Assembly: GCA_029721435.1 (NCBI GenBank)
Contig: CM056573.1
Location: 5,447,501-5,511,500, forward strand
DNA length: 64,000 bases
Reading direction: 5' to 3'
From: Gymnothorax reevesii
Lineage: Eukaryota; Chordata; Actinopteri; Anguilliformes; Muraenidae
The position numbers and the translations under genes were made by a program. A model generated the notes under the pieces. It searched no databases and had not been told where the DNA came from. It saw only the letters and a program-made list of their open reading frames with translations. Shown here piece by piece: positions 10,085 to 22,532 of this stretch. Position 1 is the first letter of the stretch, and every line of letters begins with the position of its first letter.

Positions 10085-10745
10085 ATGACTGATACATTTT
10101 TTTATGCACTAATATTCTTTTTCGTCTTCTATCCCTTGACTTCTAATGATGTCGTTGGTGCAGCAGTGATGACGCGGCCAGCTCTCTCCTTCACCTGTTT
10201 CCGTCCTCCACCTCTCTCTGGGACTCTGCCAGACTCATTCCTGTCCATTCACGGATGGTGTCCCACCTCTTTTGTTGTCTTCCTCATTTCCGGCTTCCTG
10301 TGATTGTCCCATGTAAGATTGTTTTTGCAAGGCCTGCTGAGCGGGAAACGTGTCCGTACCACCTCAATTTTCATTTCTTAACGACTGTGAGGAGGCCGTC
10401 ATGGTTTCCCATTGCTTGCCGGATTTTTCTGTGGACCTCTTCATTGGTCTCATGGTCTTTGTTGTGGATGCCTAAGATTTTCCTGTAGCATCTCATCTAA
10501 GTTGCCAGGATCCTTCATAGTAGCTCTGCCGTGAGTGTCCAAGTTTCACAGGCATACAGGAAGACTGAAAGAGCAAGGGAGCGCATCACATTGATCTTGG
10601 AGCGCCGACTGATGTTTCACCAGATAGTTTGAAGTCTTGCTAGCACCGGTGTTGCTTGTGCGGGCTTTGCTATGATCTCAGATCTTGAGCCTTCATCTGA
10701 AATGATGGATCCCAAGTACTTAAACGTCTTCGAAGATGAAGACTT
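10085..10745 (-). pseudogene. second LINE, reverse transcriptase tail
   Basis: Conceptual translation of the minus strand gives FKYLGSIISDEGSRSEI, then LSVFLYACETWTLTAEL, then MRCYRKILGIHNKDHETNEE and KLRWYGHVSR-type text. This order (thumb-domain YLGS, then W-T-L, then WYGH) is characteristic of the C-terminus of many animal non-LTR reverse transcriptases. Several stops and frame slips are present and no catalytic domain is seen. It differs from the CR1-like LINE beside it, so it is an independent insertion. The clade cannot be fixed from this fragment. Confidence 0.8.
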
Positions 10746-10746
10746 T

Positions 10747-10769
10747 GTATATATATATATATATATATC
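10747..10769. repeat. (TA)n microsatellite
   Basis: An uninterrupted TA dinucleotide run. Confidence 0.95.
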
Positions 10770-11190
10770 ATTTAGAGGTCTATGCCAGTGGTAATTGTCT
10801 ATGAATGCCTTATGTGTACGATTTTTTCTACGAAGAATTTAAATTTGTTCTTAGTTCTTGTGAAATAAATGCAATTATTATGGATAATAATGTATGAGTA
10901 ATATACCAATATATTATATTTATTCATGTCATGCTTATTTATTAAACAAACCATGTCTTTTGGATATGTCACTTAATCATATGTCTGCATAATATGTCAC
11001 TAGTTATGGTTTATGTGCAATGCCCCTAGTGACTGAATTTTGTACTAAAGGTGTGCGTCAGGAGATGCATGTTGTTGGTCTGTAGACATGGTTCTTCCAG
11101 TTAATGTTTTGGGTTGAAAGATATAATTTTGGTGCTTTTTTGATTGTATGTCCTGATTTCTACTCAATCTGCTCCTGCTGTGTGTCTAAA
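10770..11190. other. AT-rich unassigned sequence
   Basis: Low-complexity AT-rich DNA with no coding signal or clear repeat boundary. Confidence 0.5.
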
Positions 11191-11194
11191 GCTA

Positions 11195-11940
11195 AGGAGG
11201 TGTGGATAAGAGACCAACTCGGAAAGATTATTTTGCAATTGGACCTGGTGTTGGTGGGCCAGTAGGCGCGGTCCTCTCTTCTAATGGAAGAATCCCCAGA
11301 GCAGCGATGGGGACACTGTGCCACAGGAGGCACGATCTTTCAGATGAGACGTGAAAGATCCCCTAACATATCAGCAGGTCCACAGTCAATTAGCTTTTAC
11401 ATGCCACTTTTTAGAATGTCCTTTGTGACATCTCTAGGGGGAGGGACAACCCAGAATATTGAAGGAACTAATTAACTGGTTGGCTGAAGTTAATCAGTCC
11501 CTCTTACCTTGAGGCGCTCACTCCACCGAGTAATGTCACAAAGACACAGATTTTGAAATGGCTTGTAATGGCTAATTGGCTGTGCACCTGCTAACATGAT
11601 AGGCGACCTTTAAACTGAGGTCCTCAGTCATGTGGTCATTAAATATCCCATGACACTCTTTGACATGAGGAGGGGGTTCCCCGGTGTCCTGGCTAAATTC
11701 CCAACCTGGCTTTTTCAACCTGCCTCCCAATCATCCCCTGATTTAATTCAATATGCAAGTCTTCCTCTCCTGCGTCACCTCAGCTGATGCGTGCACAGCG
11801 TTCTGGCACAAAATGGCTGCCATTTGCTCACCCAGGTGTCTGCTTCAGATTGGTGGTACTGAGATCCGGAGATTACCTCATATGACTGGAAGGTGCTTTG
11901 AGTATCAATGAGACAATACCATACAAATGCAATATTCATT
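11195..11940 (+). repeat. teleost SINE/LINE-tail type interspersed repeat
   Basis: The 3' half contains GTGGTCATTAAATATCCCATG, CCCCGGTGTCCTGGC, AAATTCCCAACCTGGC, AAAATGGCTGCCATT, and ends in GGTGCTTTGAGTATCAATGAG followed by ATTCATTCAT. I recognise this series from a very common teleost mid-repetitive family whose 3' end resembles SINE/LINE tails (GCGCTTTGAG...). The 5' limit is uncertain, and I see no tRNA-type promoter boxes. No protein is encoded. Confidence 0.6.
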
Positions 11941-11944
11941 CATA

Positions 11945-12910
11945 TCTATAATGTTATTCTTTAGTGGGCTTATATATTTGTTTTTCTGATATAATGACAG
12001 CTGTGTGGCCAGTATAAACATTTAATAAATGTTGCTCTTTGCTCAGAGTCCTTCAGATTGTATGATGTGATAGCTCCTTTTTTCTGCCTACAGGTCTCAA
12101 TTCAATGCAGGTGTGCTCTAGTGTCTACATGCTGTCTTGTGTTCCTTTGTTTTTCACACCCAGAAGAAGGAAGAAGCCCAAATGTTGGTGTGTTTTTAGT
12201 TTTTAGCTGTGTTAAACAAAGGCCTTTTAATCATTTAAAACTACTTGAGTGCCTAGATTTGGCATTTCATGTCAGCTTTTTTTTTGACTGGCTATTATTG
12301 GTTGAAATGTTGCCTATTAGATTCAAGCATTTCACTTCTCTTTTCCCACTCACCAGTCTACAAAAAAGACACCAGCCAAAATAATGAGAGCAAGCGCTAT
12401 TTGGAGGCAGTAAGAAACAAGGTAATATGCTTGTACGCTGCCAACACCTGTAATTTCAGTGACCCACTTACCTCTGAATCAATCATTACAATGGCTCAAC
12501 AATTTTCGTTATTGGGCAACTTGCAGGTTGGAGACCACAGCGAATTAATGTGCGGGAAAATGATGCAGGGACTAGATTTTTAGATTTTAATTAAAAAAAA
12601 AAAAAAAAAAACACTTACGTACATATACACTGCATTGACTTCTGGAGTAATTTTAGTAAGATGATTTTACTTTTACATCTTAAAAAGCCAAACCGGAAGT
12701 GATGTGACGAAAGGGAAAGCTGTCAAAATGTTCAGTTAGAGCAGAATGGATCTTAATGCTAGTTTTAACACTGAAGAGGTTGTAAATGTTTATGCGGACG
12801 TATATGATGGACAAAAGCCCTATAAGCTTGCTAGGTATCCAAGAGTCAAGGATAACAGTCATAGGAGAGAAATTGAGTTTGGGTATGAGGAGAACCAGTG
12901 AAGAGCAGGG
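11945..12910. other. unassigned sequence with a poly(A) run
   Basis: Open frames of about 100 codons at 12058-12384 and 12269-12583 show no domain, signal or repeat and are probably chance. A run of A lies at 12592-12610. Confidence 0.45.
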
Positions 12911-13006
12911 GTGCGTTTCCCAAAATCACAGATGCTAATTGACTGTGAATGGACGAACTATGAAAGTGACTAACTTTCTTAGCAACTACGCTTTTGTGAA
13001 ACGCAC
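12911..13006. mobile_element. palindromic MITE of the GTGCGTTTCCC family, 96 bp
   Basis: The element starts GTGCGTTTCCCAAAA and ends TTTTGTGAAACGCAC, so the two ends pair. The interior holds ACTGTGAATGGACGAACTATG, also found inverted at 345-437. It is too small to encode anything. This is the complete copy of the pair. Confidence 0.75.
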
Positions 13007-13009
13007 TAT

Positions 13010-13670
13010 TAGGCAGGTATCTTGGCAAGTGACTGGCTTCAGCATAGAGATAGCTATATACAAGAATATATCTATGAGCATTTGTGAACGATATTTAACT
13101 CCTTGTTCACAACACTGCAGTGTAGAATTTGCAATCATGTATCAGGCTCTGACAAAACCAGAATAGGTTGCTAATGTGAGCTGCCGTTATTCATTATTCA
13201 TGCCTTATTGTGGGTTTCACAAGATCTCTATGCTTCCTTACAAATATTAATACTTATCACACATTCCTTTTCATTATTGAAATTATTACACATACTAATT
13301 TGGAAGTAATTAAACAATAGAATACAAGATTTATGGTGCAAGATTCATAGTCTCGTTGAGCGGATGATGGATGCATGACAATTACTACTACCAGCATTCT
13401 GCCTGTATGTGCGAGGAACCACACCAGCCTCAGTCTCAGCTGGTCCTGGCTCCAACATTCCATCGTCAACTGCATCATATTGCTGGGAAAATAATCCCCT
13501 ATTCTAAAGTGAGCATCGCTAACTGGCGTATTTTCTGTAACAGACATGGCAGTGAAGGCCAGACTCTTCTCTTTAACGTAACAAGCCCAGGAACTGCAGC
13601 TATCGCGGTACATTCTCCCTTCAGTGGCAGCTGGTGAGCTGAAAATGAGAGAGGACGAGACCATACCGCT
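13010..13670. other. unassigned sequence with long open frame
   Basis: A 135-codon open frame on the minus strand (13257-13664) overlaps an 88-codon frame on the plus strand. Neither translation shows a motif I recognise. Composition is ordinary. I do not call a gene. Confidence 0.4.
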
Positions 13671-13679
13671 AAACTTCAG

Positions 13680-13905
13680 TTATTTATTATCCCCCGCCAA
13701 CACGAAGTGGGAGGGGGATATAGGTTTGACCTCCGTCCGTCCGTCCGTCCGTGTGTGCGTCCGTCCGTCCGAGATAAAGGGGACAGCTTTACTCAGAAAC
13801 TACTACAGATACAGTAACCAAATTTGGTGTGTAGCTTCAGACCATAAAGGCCTTGATTGAGTTCGAAAATGAGAAGTGCACGATTGGCGGGGGATGTTGT
13901 AGACC
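13680..13905 (+). repeat. interspersed repeat with CCGT tetranucleotide array
   Basis: The sequence begins TTATTATCCCCCGCC, passes GGAGGGGGATATAGG, then an imperfect (CCGT)n array at 13733-13770, and ends near GGCGGGGGATGTTGTAGACC. The paired GGGGGAT blocks frame the unit. I recognise the general form (CCCCCGCC...GGGGGATATAGG...CCGTCCGT) as a dispersed animal repeat; its class is unknown to me. Confidence 0.55.
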
Positions 13906-16900
13906 ATGTCGAATTGTTTCAATTAACGTCATGTGATCTCAAAAAACACGAAACACGAAACGTTAAGACAAGAAATAAAATGAGTTATTTTAATGCAAAA
14001 TTGCACTTCAATCAAAATGAACATTATCAGGAGTGGATACTTAGTGCTAATCTTTGTTTTCTTTGACATTTAAATAATCATGAAGCACAGGTCGGATAGT
14101 CTGTGGTCACGATTTGCCAAAAGTAGTTTATTATTTTTGTAAAGAGAATAGAACATTTCCTTGAATTGAATTTACTGCTGCATTGAATTAAGAAGGAAGC
14201 AGTGCCTTTAACTGCCAGCGGATTATTACAATCATCAGCGAACCTGTTAATCAAGGAAGATGATTGAAAAGGGGTCAAGATTACTAACTGGTTAAAATGA
14301 ATTTTTCAATCACCCTTTAATTTCAGCCGAAAAGCTGTCACTCTTTCCTTTTTAGGATAATTGATGACTTGGTGTCCTAACAGGCTGGAGTTTGTGCCTA
14401 ACCTGCACAAATACAAGAATGTTACATGATGATAAATGGTAAAATGTAATATTAAACCACTGAAGTTGACCAACTCACCGCATCACAAATCTCTGACTCA
14501 CTGCTTTGTACTGCCATGCACTGAACTGAGGGAGACTAGCAATTTGGTTTTAAGACAAGGTTTACGTGTATGTGGGACTTGGGGTATATATGGACTGTAT
14601 ATAGGTCACAACCATGGTCTCTGAGTGTGTGTGTGCCTGCTTGCACACATGTGCTCAGGGTTCTGTGCACACTTAATTGGAAATGTATGATGTTTAAAAT
14701 ATGTCCCTTCCAATGCTGAAGCCGAACCGAATGCACTGTTGTTGATGTAAAAAAAAAAAAAAAAGGGGCAATCTGCCACTTTCATATGTTTTTAAGAGAT
14801 TGAGTATCAATTAAAAATAATGGCAGGCATATGAAATTTTCCTTAGCCCATGATTATTTACATGAATGGTAGAAAACAGCTTTCATTATGATAAGAAGTG
14901 GATGATTTTGCAATGAGGTTGTTCAAATCTTCTCAATAATTAACTATTTGTATTGTCTCCCTATTTTAGATTAGTTGCAAAGTAACATTAAAGATGTAGA
15001 AAGTTTGACACACATTTTAAAAACCTGAAATTTTATGTCATTAACAGTATCAAGATATTATCTGCCATGCATTCATTGATTGTGGAACATGTTTGTGAAA
15101 TGGCTTTACCCACGCTCAGTATCATATAGCAGTCTGTCCCAGAACTCACTGGTTTAGAGACAGAGGTGCCCCCTGTACAGAGTGGCCATCCATTGCAAAG
15201 CGAATGATTAAGTCTTTGGACTGAGTGAGAAAACTCTCATGGACTTGGAGAGGAACGTACAAGCTTCAGAGAAACCCAGAAAAAATTACAGCAAGGTTAC
15301 AGTGCTACTTGTAACGTCTCTGTGCACTTAGATATCCAACCAGCCATTATCCAAGCTTCTCATGCCTTGCAAGGTTTGCAGGAATTGTGACCGATTGCCA
15401 GTCCATCTCACGGCACAAATATGTCTATGGACCATTTAGTCTTCCGTACTTATTTAAAGGTAATAGATAATAATCTCTTTATGCATCAATTAGATTGCAA
15501 AAAAAGAAAAGTGTCAAATTATTTAAATTATTTGATTTAAATACGTGCTAATGTGACAACTTTGATTGAATCCTGGGGTTGGTGTCATAATTAAGCTACA
15601 TTAATGTCTAATATGAATGCACAGCATGAGTCATTTAATGGCTCCACAAAATGTCTCACTTTATTTGAGTAAATCACTTATTTTCCTTTAATTGATTGCA
15701 ACAAACTCGTAAACAAATCCATAAAATAAACAACATTTTCACAATTGTATACTAAGGCGTTCATAGTTTGATGGAGCCCAAAATTACTCCATTAATCTCA
15801 AACGAATTCTTACTCGATGAGACATGCCCTTTTGCTCCAATTAGTATAACGTGAATTAAACTGGCTGCAGTTGTTAGTTCCCTCTCATGCAATCAACACT
15901 TATTGCCTTGATAATTCTTCCTTGTGAATAATTAGGAAGTTAACTAGATTTATCTAATAGATTTTTTCATGCTGGTGAGTGCGCTGAGAGTGTGGCTGCT
16001 CGCCCCTCCCCCTACGGGATGAAGTCCTACATTTGCCTCAACAATGTACCAGTGCACATACACACGCTGAATTGCACCTTGTCCAATGGATAATGTACAT
16101 ATTCCTGACCATGTGTTCAGAATTTGTGTTGCCATGGTGATGTTGTCACAGCAATGAAATTGATGGTTCCAGAGGTTTTATTTATAATTTTAACCCCTTC
16201 ATGACTGAAACATGTAAGCTCCATTTTTATATATATATATACAAGTGTGTGTATGTATATATATATATATATTTTTTTTTTTTTAAATGAGATCGGAAAT
16301 GGAAAAAGTACAGTAAAATTCCATAATTCAAATACATTGACTTTCCACAGAAAGGTGGCAAACACTGATAATATAAAAAACGCACGCACACACAGGCACA
16401 CGCACACACACTGAATTACAAATTTGCAAATTGGTGTACATTCATCAGCAAACGCCTCGGCAAAGTTTAATCCTAATGTGATCCAGCGACTCTGTTATAT
16501 GAAACGGTAATACAGTATTTTTTGAGGTGCCCTTTAAACACACTTTGCTTTCCACACGTGTTCACATATTCGTCGCTGTGCTTAATCAACCCGCTTTTCC
16601 CTCCCTTGCTGTAATCCATAACCATAAACTTGCACCGCAGATCTTCTAACTTGATTTTATTAGGCAAAATAAAGCCACTCGTGTTGAGGACTTAATGGAG
16701 AGGTTAGAATTAAATGAGCCAAACAATCTTTTCTAGCTCTCAGCAATTTTAAACACACTGCAAGAATATAACTCTGGTACTTTACAGACTTAGATTCAGG
16801 AGGTGGACAAAATACCAGAAGCAGCCCAAAAGAGGGCTTTAACTTTGAAGGTTGGAAAATACAACTACAAACGTATCTATATTGGAAATTCTTATTCATC

Positions 16901-17930
16901 TGAATTCTACGTAGCAGCATGTATGTGTGTAAGAGGGGTCTCACCTGTGGCACTCTGCGAGGTAAATCTCCAAAGCAATATTAGAATACTAACAAAAAGA
17001 GTTCAAAAAAGGCTGAATTGCTGGTTTATAGTTTACCGAATCAACTAAATGATCAAAGATGACAAGAGGAACTGGGTTTAAAAAATTATGAAAACATTCT
17101 CTAAACACCGAAAAAGCAACATAAAAAAAGAACTGTGGCCGCAAGTCAAATCAGTCAAGACAGGAACCGACAGACACTTGGCAGGATAGCTGCCAATAAC
17201 TAGGATGGTACGACACAACAAATCATCACAGTATTGCATCAGTTCATATCTGTCTCAGTCTCAACAAAAATAGCGAAATGTAAGCTTTGCAAAGCTGGTA
17301 TTATGGCAGTGTTTCCAGAGGTACAGAAGTGTGTGTCTGACTTGGCCAGCTCTCTCATATGAAACGGTGAAATTTGAACGTCAATATCTGCCATTTCAAA
17401 AACCGTCTCACTGCCATTGCATAGGTGGATTGCAAATGCCACTTGCTCTCCAAATAACCGTTTCGCTATAATTAAACCATATTGAGACTTCAGATAAAAA
17501 ATGGCCTAGATTTTTCTCTCAAGTGTGAAACAAATCTGATTTTTATCACGTTGAACATAACATTTTCTATTTAGTTGGGCCCCATACAAATGCGGTGTTG
17601 GATTCCTATTCGTATACGAAGCAAATCTGGCTGCTAGTTTGGGAAGCAAAATCGAGTTGCACTCCCTTCACATGACCTGCATTGCTCGGGTTAGCCTTGA
17701 CTATGCTCCATCCCAATATGGTGGTCTATTTTATTTAAACTTTATAGGCCAACTTATTCATCCCAGGCTCCTCCCCTCTGTTGTCGCTCTCAGCTGCTAT
17801 GTGCTGTGGCGATTTCATGGAGATTTTTGTGTTCTATGGTTTGAGCAAATGTGTAAGTATGCGGAAGTGCACAGTGATGCACATAAATTAAAGTGGCAGA
17901 ATCAATTAATGGAAATGTTACTCTTTCTAA
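13906..17930. other. 4-kb stretch without recognisable features
   Basis: No transposon ends, coding domains or RNA genes are seen. Simple repeats occur: a run of A at 14750-14764, TA/TG dinucleotides followed by poly(T) at 16230-16285, and CA-rich text at 16381-16410. Open frames stay near or below 115 codons and carry no motif. This is either unique intergenic DNA or repeats too decayed to recognise. Confidence 0.5.
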
Positions 17931-18475
17931 AAAGGATCATTAACTTAGTGCAACTATGGCCATCCTTGCATTCGTCTCACACTTGAACATGTGGTCTGCG
18001 TGTTTTTTCAACACAGATTTGCAGAGTTTTTGTTGACATTTTATATTTTGTGCCATACCGGATGTGGCCGTCAGCTGTTCCGAATTTTTTTTTTTACTAA
18101 AAAGTGTCATTAACTTGGGGCGCCCCAGTGGCTCATCGGTCCCAGTGCGCGCACCATAAAAAGGCCTTGTCCTTCCCACAGCGACCTGGGTTCGATTCCT
18201 GCTCAGGTCAGTAACTGCATGTCTTCCCCCATTCTTCTCCCCAACCTTCCTGTCCCTTCACACTGTATAACTGTCAAATAAAGGAAAAATTCCCCAAAAA
18301 AATAATCTTTAAAAAAAAAGTATCATTAACTCAATGCAATTATAACTTTCGTTGCATTCGTTTCGCACTTGAACACGTACTTCTGTGTGTTTTTCCAATA
18401 ACGATTTGCTGAGCGTTTGCTATTATTTTAAATCTCGCGCCCTCCCTGATTTGGCTGTTGGCTATTCCAAGCACC
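17931..18475 (+). repeat. two-copy direct repeat, about 165 bp, split by a SINE
   Basis: The unit at 17935-18090 starts ATCATTAACTTAGTGCAACT and includes TTGCATTCGTCTCACACTTG. It recurs at 18310-18475 as ATCATTAACTCAATGCAATT with TTGCATTCGTTTCGCACTTG. Both copies continue through a TGTGTGTTTTT block, an ATTTGC block and a TGGC(C/T)GT block. The copies are clearly diverged. The start of a further unit (TCATTAACTT) lies at 18107 just before the SINE. Confidence 0.75.
18117..18304 (+). mobile_element. tRNA-derived SINE
   Basis: The head carries an A-box-like TGGCTCATCGG at 18129-18139 and a B-box GGTTCGATTCC at 18189-18199, the internal polymerase III promoter of tRNA genes. A tRNA-unrelated body and an A-rich tail follow. 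Near-identical flanks, AAAAGTGTCATTAACT before and AAAAGTATCATTAACT after, fit a target-site duplication. They could instead be two starts of the local direct repeat. The head does not fold into a proper tRNA, so this is a retroposon, not a tRNA gene. Confidence 0.85.
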
Positions 18476-18585
18476 CACAGAAACACCACAATGAAAAAAG
18501 TTTATTCACAAGCTGAATTTTAAAGTAAACTTGTATATATCCTGTGCACTTTTCACTATTGAAGGTGCATTCACAGAAGTTCAAG

Positions 18586-18905
18586 TTACCCTTTCAAAGG
18601 GCAATGACAGAACTCTATACCATGCCGGAGCCTTCTGGACTTCTCACCATCAAGAGTCTGCATGATCCTTTTTCTTCTTAGTCCAAAGCACACAGCATCC
18701 ATTTCTTCCAATAATAACCAGAAATATTGATCCTTCTGACCACAATACGTATTGTCACTGTGTGATGGTTCATCTTGATTGACTCCAAGCCCAAAGAAGT
18801 CAAAGTCGCTTTTCGACACTGAACATATGGCTTCCTTTGTGCACAGTAAAGTTTTAACTGCAATTTCTTGATGCAACTACGAATTGTCGTACTTAACAAA
18901 CATTT
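18586..18905 (-). pseudogene. strongly decayed Tc1-like transposase fragment
   Basis: Spread over three frames of the minus strand are KLQLKLYCAQRKPY, then a W-T-I-T block, then YVLWSEGSIFLVIIGRNG, then LRRKRIM. This is the order found in Tc1-like transposases between the HTH domain and the first catalytic Asp. That Asp box reads WSEG here instead of the usual WSDE. Only the middle of the protein is present and no terminal repeats are seen. Confidence 0.7.
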
Positions 18906-19239
18906 GCCAAAGTGATCCTATGTGTGTTTGGTTGTATTTACTTTAAGATACAAGTCACACTTGACTTGACTTGACTTGTGGGGTTTTAGTAATCAGTGCT
19001 TCAATTCTTCTTTGGTAAAAACTCATACAATCTCCTGCTGTCATCATTTGATTCATATCACGTAATTATTAAAATTTTTACCTCATTTCTGACCCTTAAA
19101 TAGCAACCTATCCCAACTTTTTAGCTCGTCTAGTCCAAACGAGCAAGGATGAGTTACTGCCATGTGGCAGAGCCTATTGTCCGTCAGCCCTTCGTTTCCC
19201 CGTTCATATTTTGTCTGTCAATTATTTTCTTTCAGTGAC

Positions 19240-19795
19240 TGCTTCTCGAGTTCTACTGCCCAGATTTGGATCATACTTGGTTCAAATGTTCCACACATGG
19301 CACTAACCAAGGTTTATTTTTTAGGTTGATTCGGTATCCAATATGGCTGCCCAGGCCTCTGACTGGCTGATACATTTTCAACTTCTCTATTTCCCCTGGT
19401 CAGATTTGGATCAGACGTGTATTTCTTTGACTGATAGCCCTGACCAAGTGTTGTTATTTTTTGGCTTGATTTGAAATCCAATATGTCTGTCCTGGTCTTA
19501 GATTGGTTGACGCATTTTCAACTTCTTCTTCAGGTCCACTGGTCAGACTTGGATCACACTTGGTGCACGTTTGTCTCATGGCCCTAACCAAGTGTTCTTA
19601 TTTTTCCACTCGATTCGGAATCCAATATGGTCGCCTTGGTGTCTGATTGGCCGATAAATTTTTGTCTTCCCAGTTCCACTGGTCAGATTTCGACTGCGCT
19701 TGGTGCGTATGTTTGTCTCATGGCCCTGACCAAGTCTTGTTATTTTTTTGCTTGATTTGGAATCCAATATGGCCACCCGAGCTGTTTTGAATTTG
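19240..19795 (+). repeat. satellite of about 142-bp monomers, four copies
   Basis: CCAATATGG-type blocks occur at 19338, 19478, 19622 and 19764, giving spacings of 140, 144 and 142. Each monomer also has GACTGGCTGATACATTTTC-like text, CCACTGGTCAGATTTGGATC-like text, GTTTGTCTCATGGCCCT-like text, and CAAGTGTTGTTATTTTTT before the next start. The array sits in a larger repeat that ends near 19860 with GGCCCCATGGGCCTCTTGT. Confidence 0.85.
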
Positions 19796-20012
19796 GAAAA
19801 CTATAAAGAACAATCAAGATGTCAAACCAGATGAGCGATACAGGCCCCATGGGCCTCTTGTTTTCGCATGTGATGCACACCTGAATGGTAGGATTGTATA
19901 TTTGCAAATAAAATGTAGTCGACAGTCCGCGTGAAATATGTCAGAGTACATTTACAAATCCCTCCGTTTTGTTTTCAAGTGAATTTTCTATACTGTTCAA
20001 ACTCTTTCCAAG

Positions 20013-20590
20013 TTGGGGCTGTATTTGTATAAGTTTGAATGCTTTGAGTTACACAAGGCTCATAAATTCTGTCAGTTAAATGGAGACAAGACAGAAATCC
20101 TGCTATTTGGCTCCTCAGATCACACCTCTGTTACTGCTAAAAACCTTAATCACCTTTCCGCCTACATCAGACTACAAGCCAAGAACCTGGGTGTTACATT
20201 TGCAGGCGATCTGAATTTCAATAGGCAAGTATATTCTGTTGTTAGGTCCAGCATCCTCAAATTCAGAACAATTTCCAAAACTGGGCATTTATGATCACCT
20301 TTCAATCTAGAAGGAGTCATTCATGTGGTAATATTATTCAGGCTGGACAACAGTAACTCTCTCTACCAAGTCATCTCTCAGGCTACCACTTCCCGATCAC
20401 AGCCAATTTAAAATGCTCCCACCTAGTTACCAGCAAGGTTCAAGAAACTAGACTACATCATCCCAATCCTCACATCCCTATGCTGGATCCATGTTCATTT
20501 CAGGATAAACTTCAAATTCCTTCATTCTTCAATATATTGCTAAGTCCCTATTGTAGCCATGGTGTCAACTAGAGCCTGAACACCAAAGGT
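20013..20590 (+). pseudogene. L2-like LINE reverse transcriptase fragment
   Basis: The open frame includes CQLNGDKTEILLFGS, then KNLGVTFAGDLNFNRQV, then SSILKFRTISKTGHL. This is the segment just after the catalytic palm in L2-type LINEs of vertebrates. The homology continues after the stop with LDNSN-SLY-type text up to about 20590. It is 5' truncated and no catalytic box is present. Confidence 0.8.
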
Positions 20591-22528
20591 GCTTGGCACT
20601 TATTGTTTTTGTCGAGGGGTTACTTCATGAAATGGGGCCACAAACTATGGTGTGACAATAAAGGTGCTAGAGCTGTGTTGTTTTTCCAGCAATTGGGGCA
20701 AGAACCCACCATGGTGACGGATATTCCATCACCATATACCAAAGATAAAATGATGTGCTCTTATGAAACAGTGTGAGTAAAAAAAGAAAAAAATCCATCA
20801 CCACCGGACACAAAATCCCCTCCCAGTGTGACATGAGTTACTGTAATGCATTATTCTTATGAAATAAAGCCTATTTTTGCAGTCATCCAGCCAATTTTTG
20901 TGTTGTGTTATTCCTTTTGACTGTTTCCTGCCATCTTTTCTTAATATCAGTCCGCAATCATATCTGACGCCAAAACTTTCCATTGAAAGTAGTGGTTGCT
21001 AACGTAACATGTAGTGTCCAGCCCCGTTACGTTTAGAACCATGCCCATAGAACGGCTTCCTATTGTAAATAATTGTGTCCATACAATGAACTATGAAGAC
21101 GGAAACGTATGAAGTAATGTGCTGTGCAAGACTGTCAATTCCTTTTCGAATAAAGAGCAACCAAAACTTTGAAAAACTTAGCAACCAAAACTTTGAAAAT
21201 TCTAAATTGTGTCCCTTTCTCAACGTTTTACATTCAAATTAAATAGCCTGGTCTACAAATTGTATGAATGGGCCTTTCCTCTAAATCCATAAAAGCCATG
21301 ATTGTATTTATCTTTCCAGAATTATTTATGTTTTGGGGGTGGTTGATGGAAGAAGACAGGACAGCTCATTTCAGTGCTGCTCAGATTTTCAGTGTGACTT
21401 GCATGTCACATACTTGTGACCCCATTTTATGAAGTGACCCAGAGATTATCATGAAGAGATTATTATTATTATTAGTTTTTTAGAATCATTATTCTGCTCC
21501 GAGGACCCATTTATGAGGCGATTAACATGCTCTGAAAAGCACAAAAATAGGCAGCCACCTGTCAGACGTGTGCAAAATTATTAAGTTCACTACTCATTGA
21601 GTTGGGCGTGCTCAGGTTGTGCCATAGCACCCCAAGACACAGGATCATGTTGGGATAAAGGTGCTTAGATGTTCATGAAATTTTGGTCGGATCGTTGGTT
21701 TTATCATCCTGGATTTCATTCACTTTATTTATTTATTTTTTTCACCCAACAGGAAGGCCGCTATTTTGGATTTTCAGCGTCCGTCTTCCCCTTAGCCTTC
21801 AAAGCCATTGGGATGCACCAAAACCTAGAGCTTTGCGCCCAGGTTGAAACTGTGATGTACTTCAATTTGATATTGGGCAATTCCATGAGAATGTGGACAC
21901 AGGACGAGAAAATTATAATTGATTTTACTGCAGTTTTGATTTGTTTAAGGGAAAGCTAGGATATCAGAGGCTCAAACTGATGCAGATTCTTGGTTTTGTT
22001 TGAATGTTCCATGTACCAAACATTTTTACGTTCATGTTATTTTCAGCATCTTGGAGGCACAAAATTTGCTGTAATTTGGAGAGAGCCTTGTCCATCATTA
22101 AGTGTGATTTATCTCAAAACTCAACACATTGTAGTTCAAAGCAAGCCGTTTCTAGATATGAAGTCCTTTTTCATTGATCCTTCATCATTTTTGGCATAAT
22201 GGGCCACAAACTTGGCAACATTGAATGTAACATAAGTTACCAAAAACAAGGTATTTTTAATCTCCAGCCCACATCTCTGTGAGTTAAATCTTCCTCTGCT
22301 GTGGATGTAACCTTAATGTAGGTACCTAAAAAAGAAAGGGAGTCTGAGCAGCACTGGCCCTATTATTTGGGTTTTATTAAGAGCTGACCTTACGCTAACA
22401 TGAGTTACCATCCAAGACTTTAAAAAAAAGTCTCTTGGAGCCATGACCAAAGCCCAACAGCAAGTCAGCCATTTTGATTTTATTATGCAATTTTTTCTGC
22501 TGTTTTCGCTATTTCTAGGCATTGTATT
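20591..22528. other. unassigned sequence
   Basis: No recognisable gene. A short tandem duplication, GCAACCAAAACTTTGAAAA, occurs twice at 21160-21200, and an ATT trinucleotide run lies at 21462-21476. Frames of up to 96 codons are without motifs. Confidence 0.45.
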
Positions 22529-22532
22529 TTAA

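Noticed and set aside
13257..13664. 135-codon minus-strand frame as a gene
   Set aside because: An overlapping plus-strand frame is equally open, and no motif is found in either.
18129..18199. tRNA gene suggested by A-box and B-box sequences
   Set aside because: The two boxes are present, but the surrounding sequence does not give the paired arms of a tRNA, and a SINE body with A-rich tail follows.
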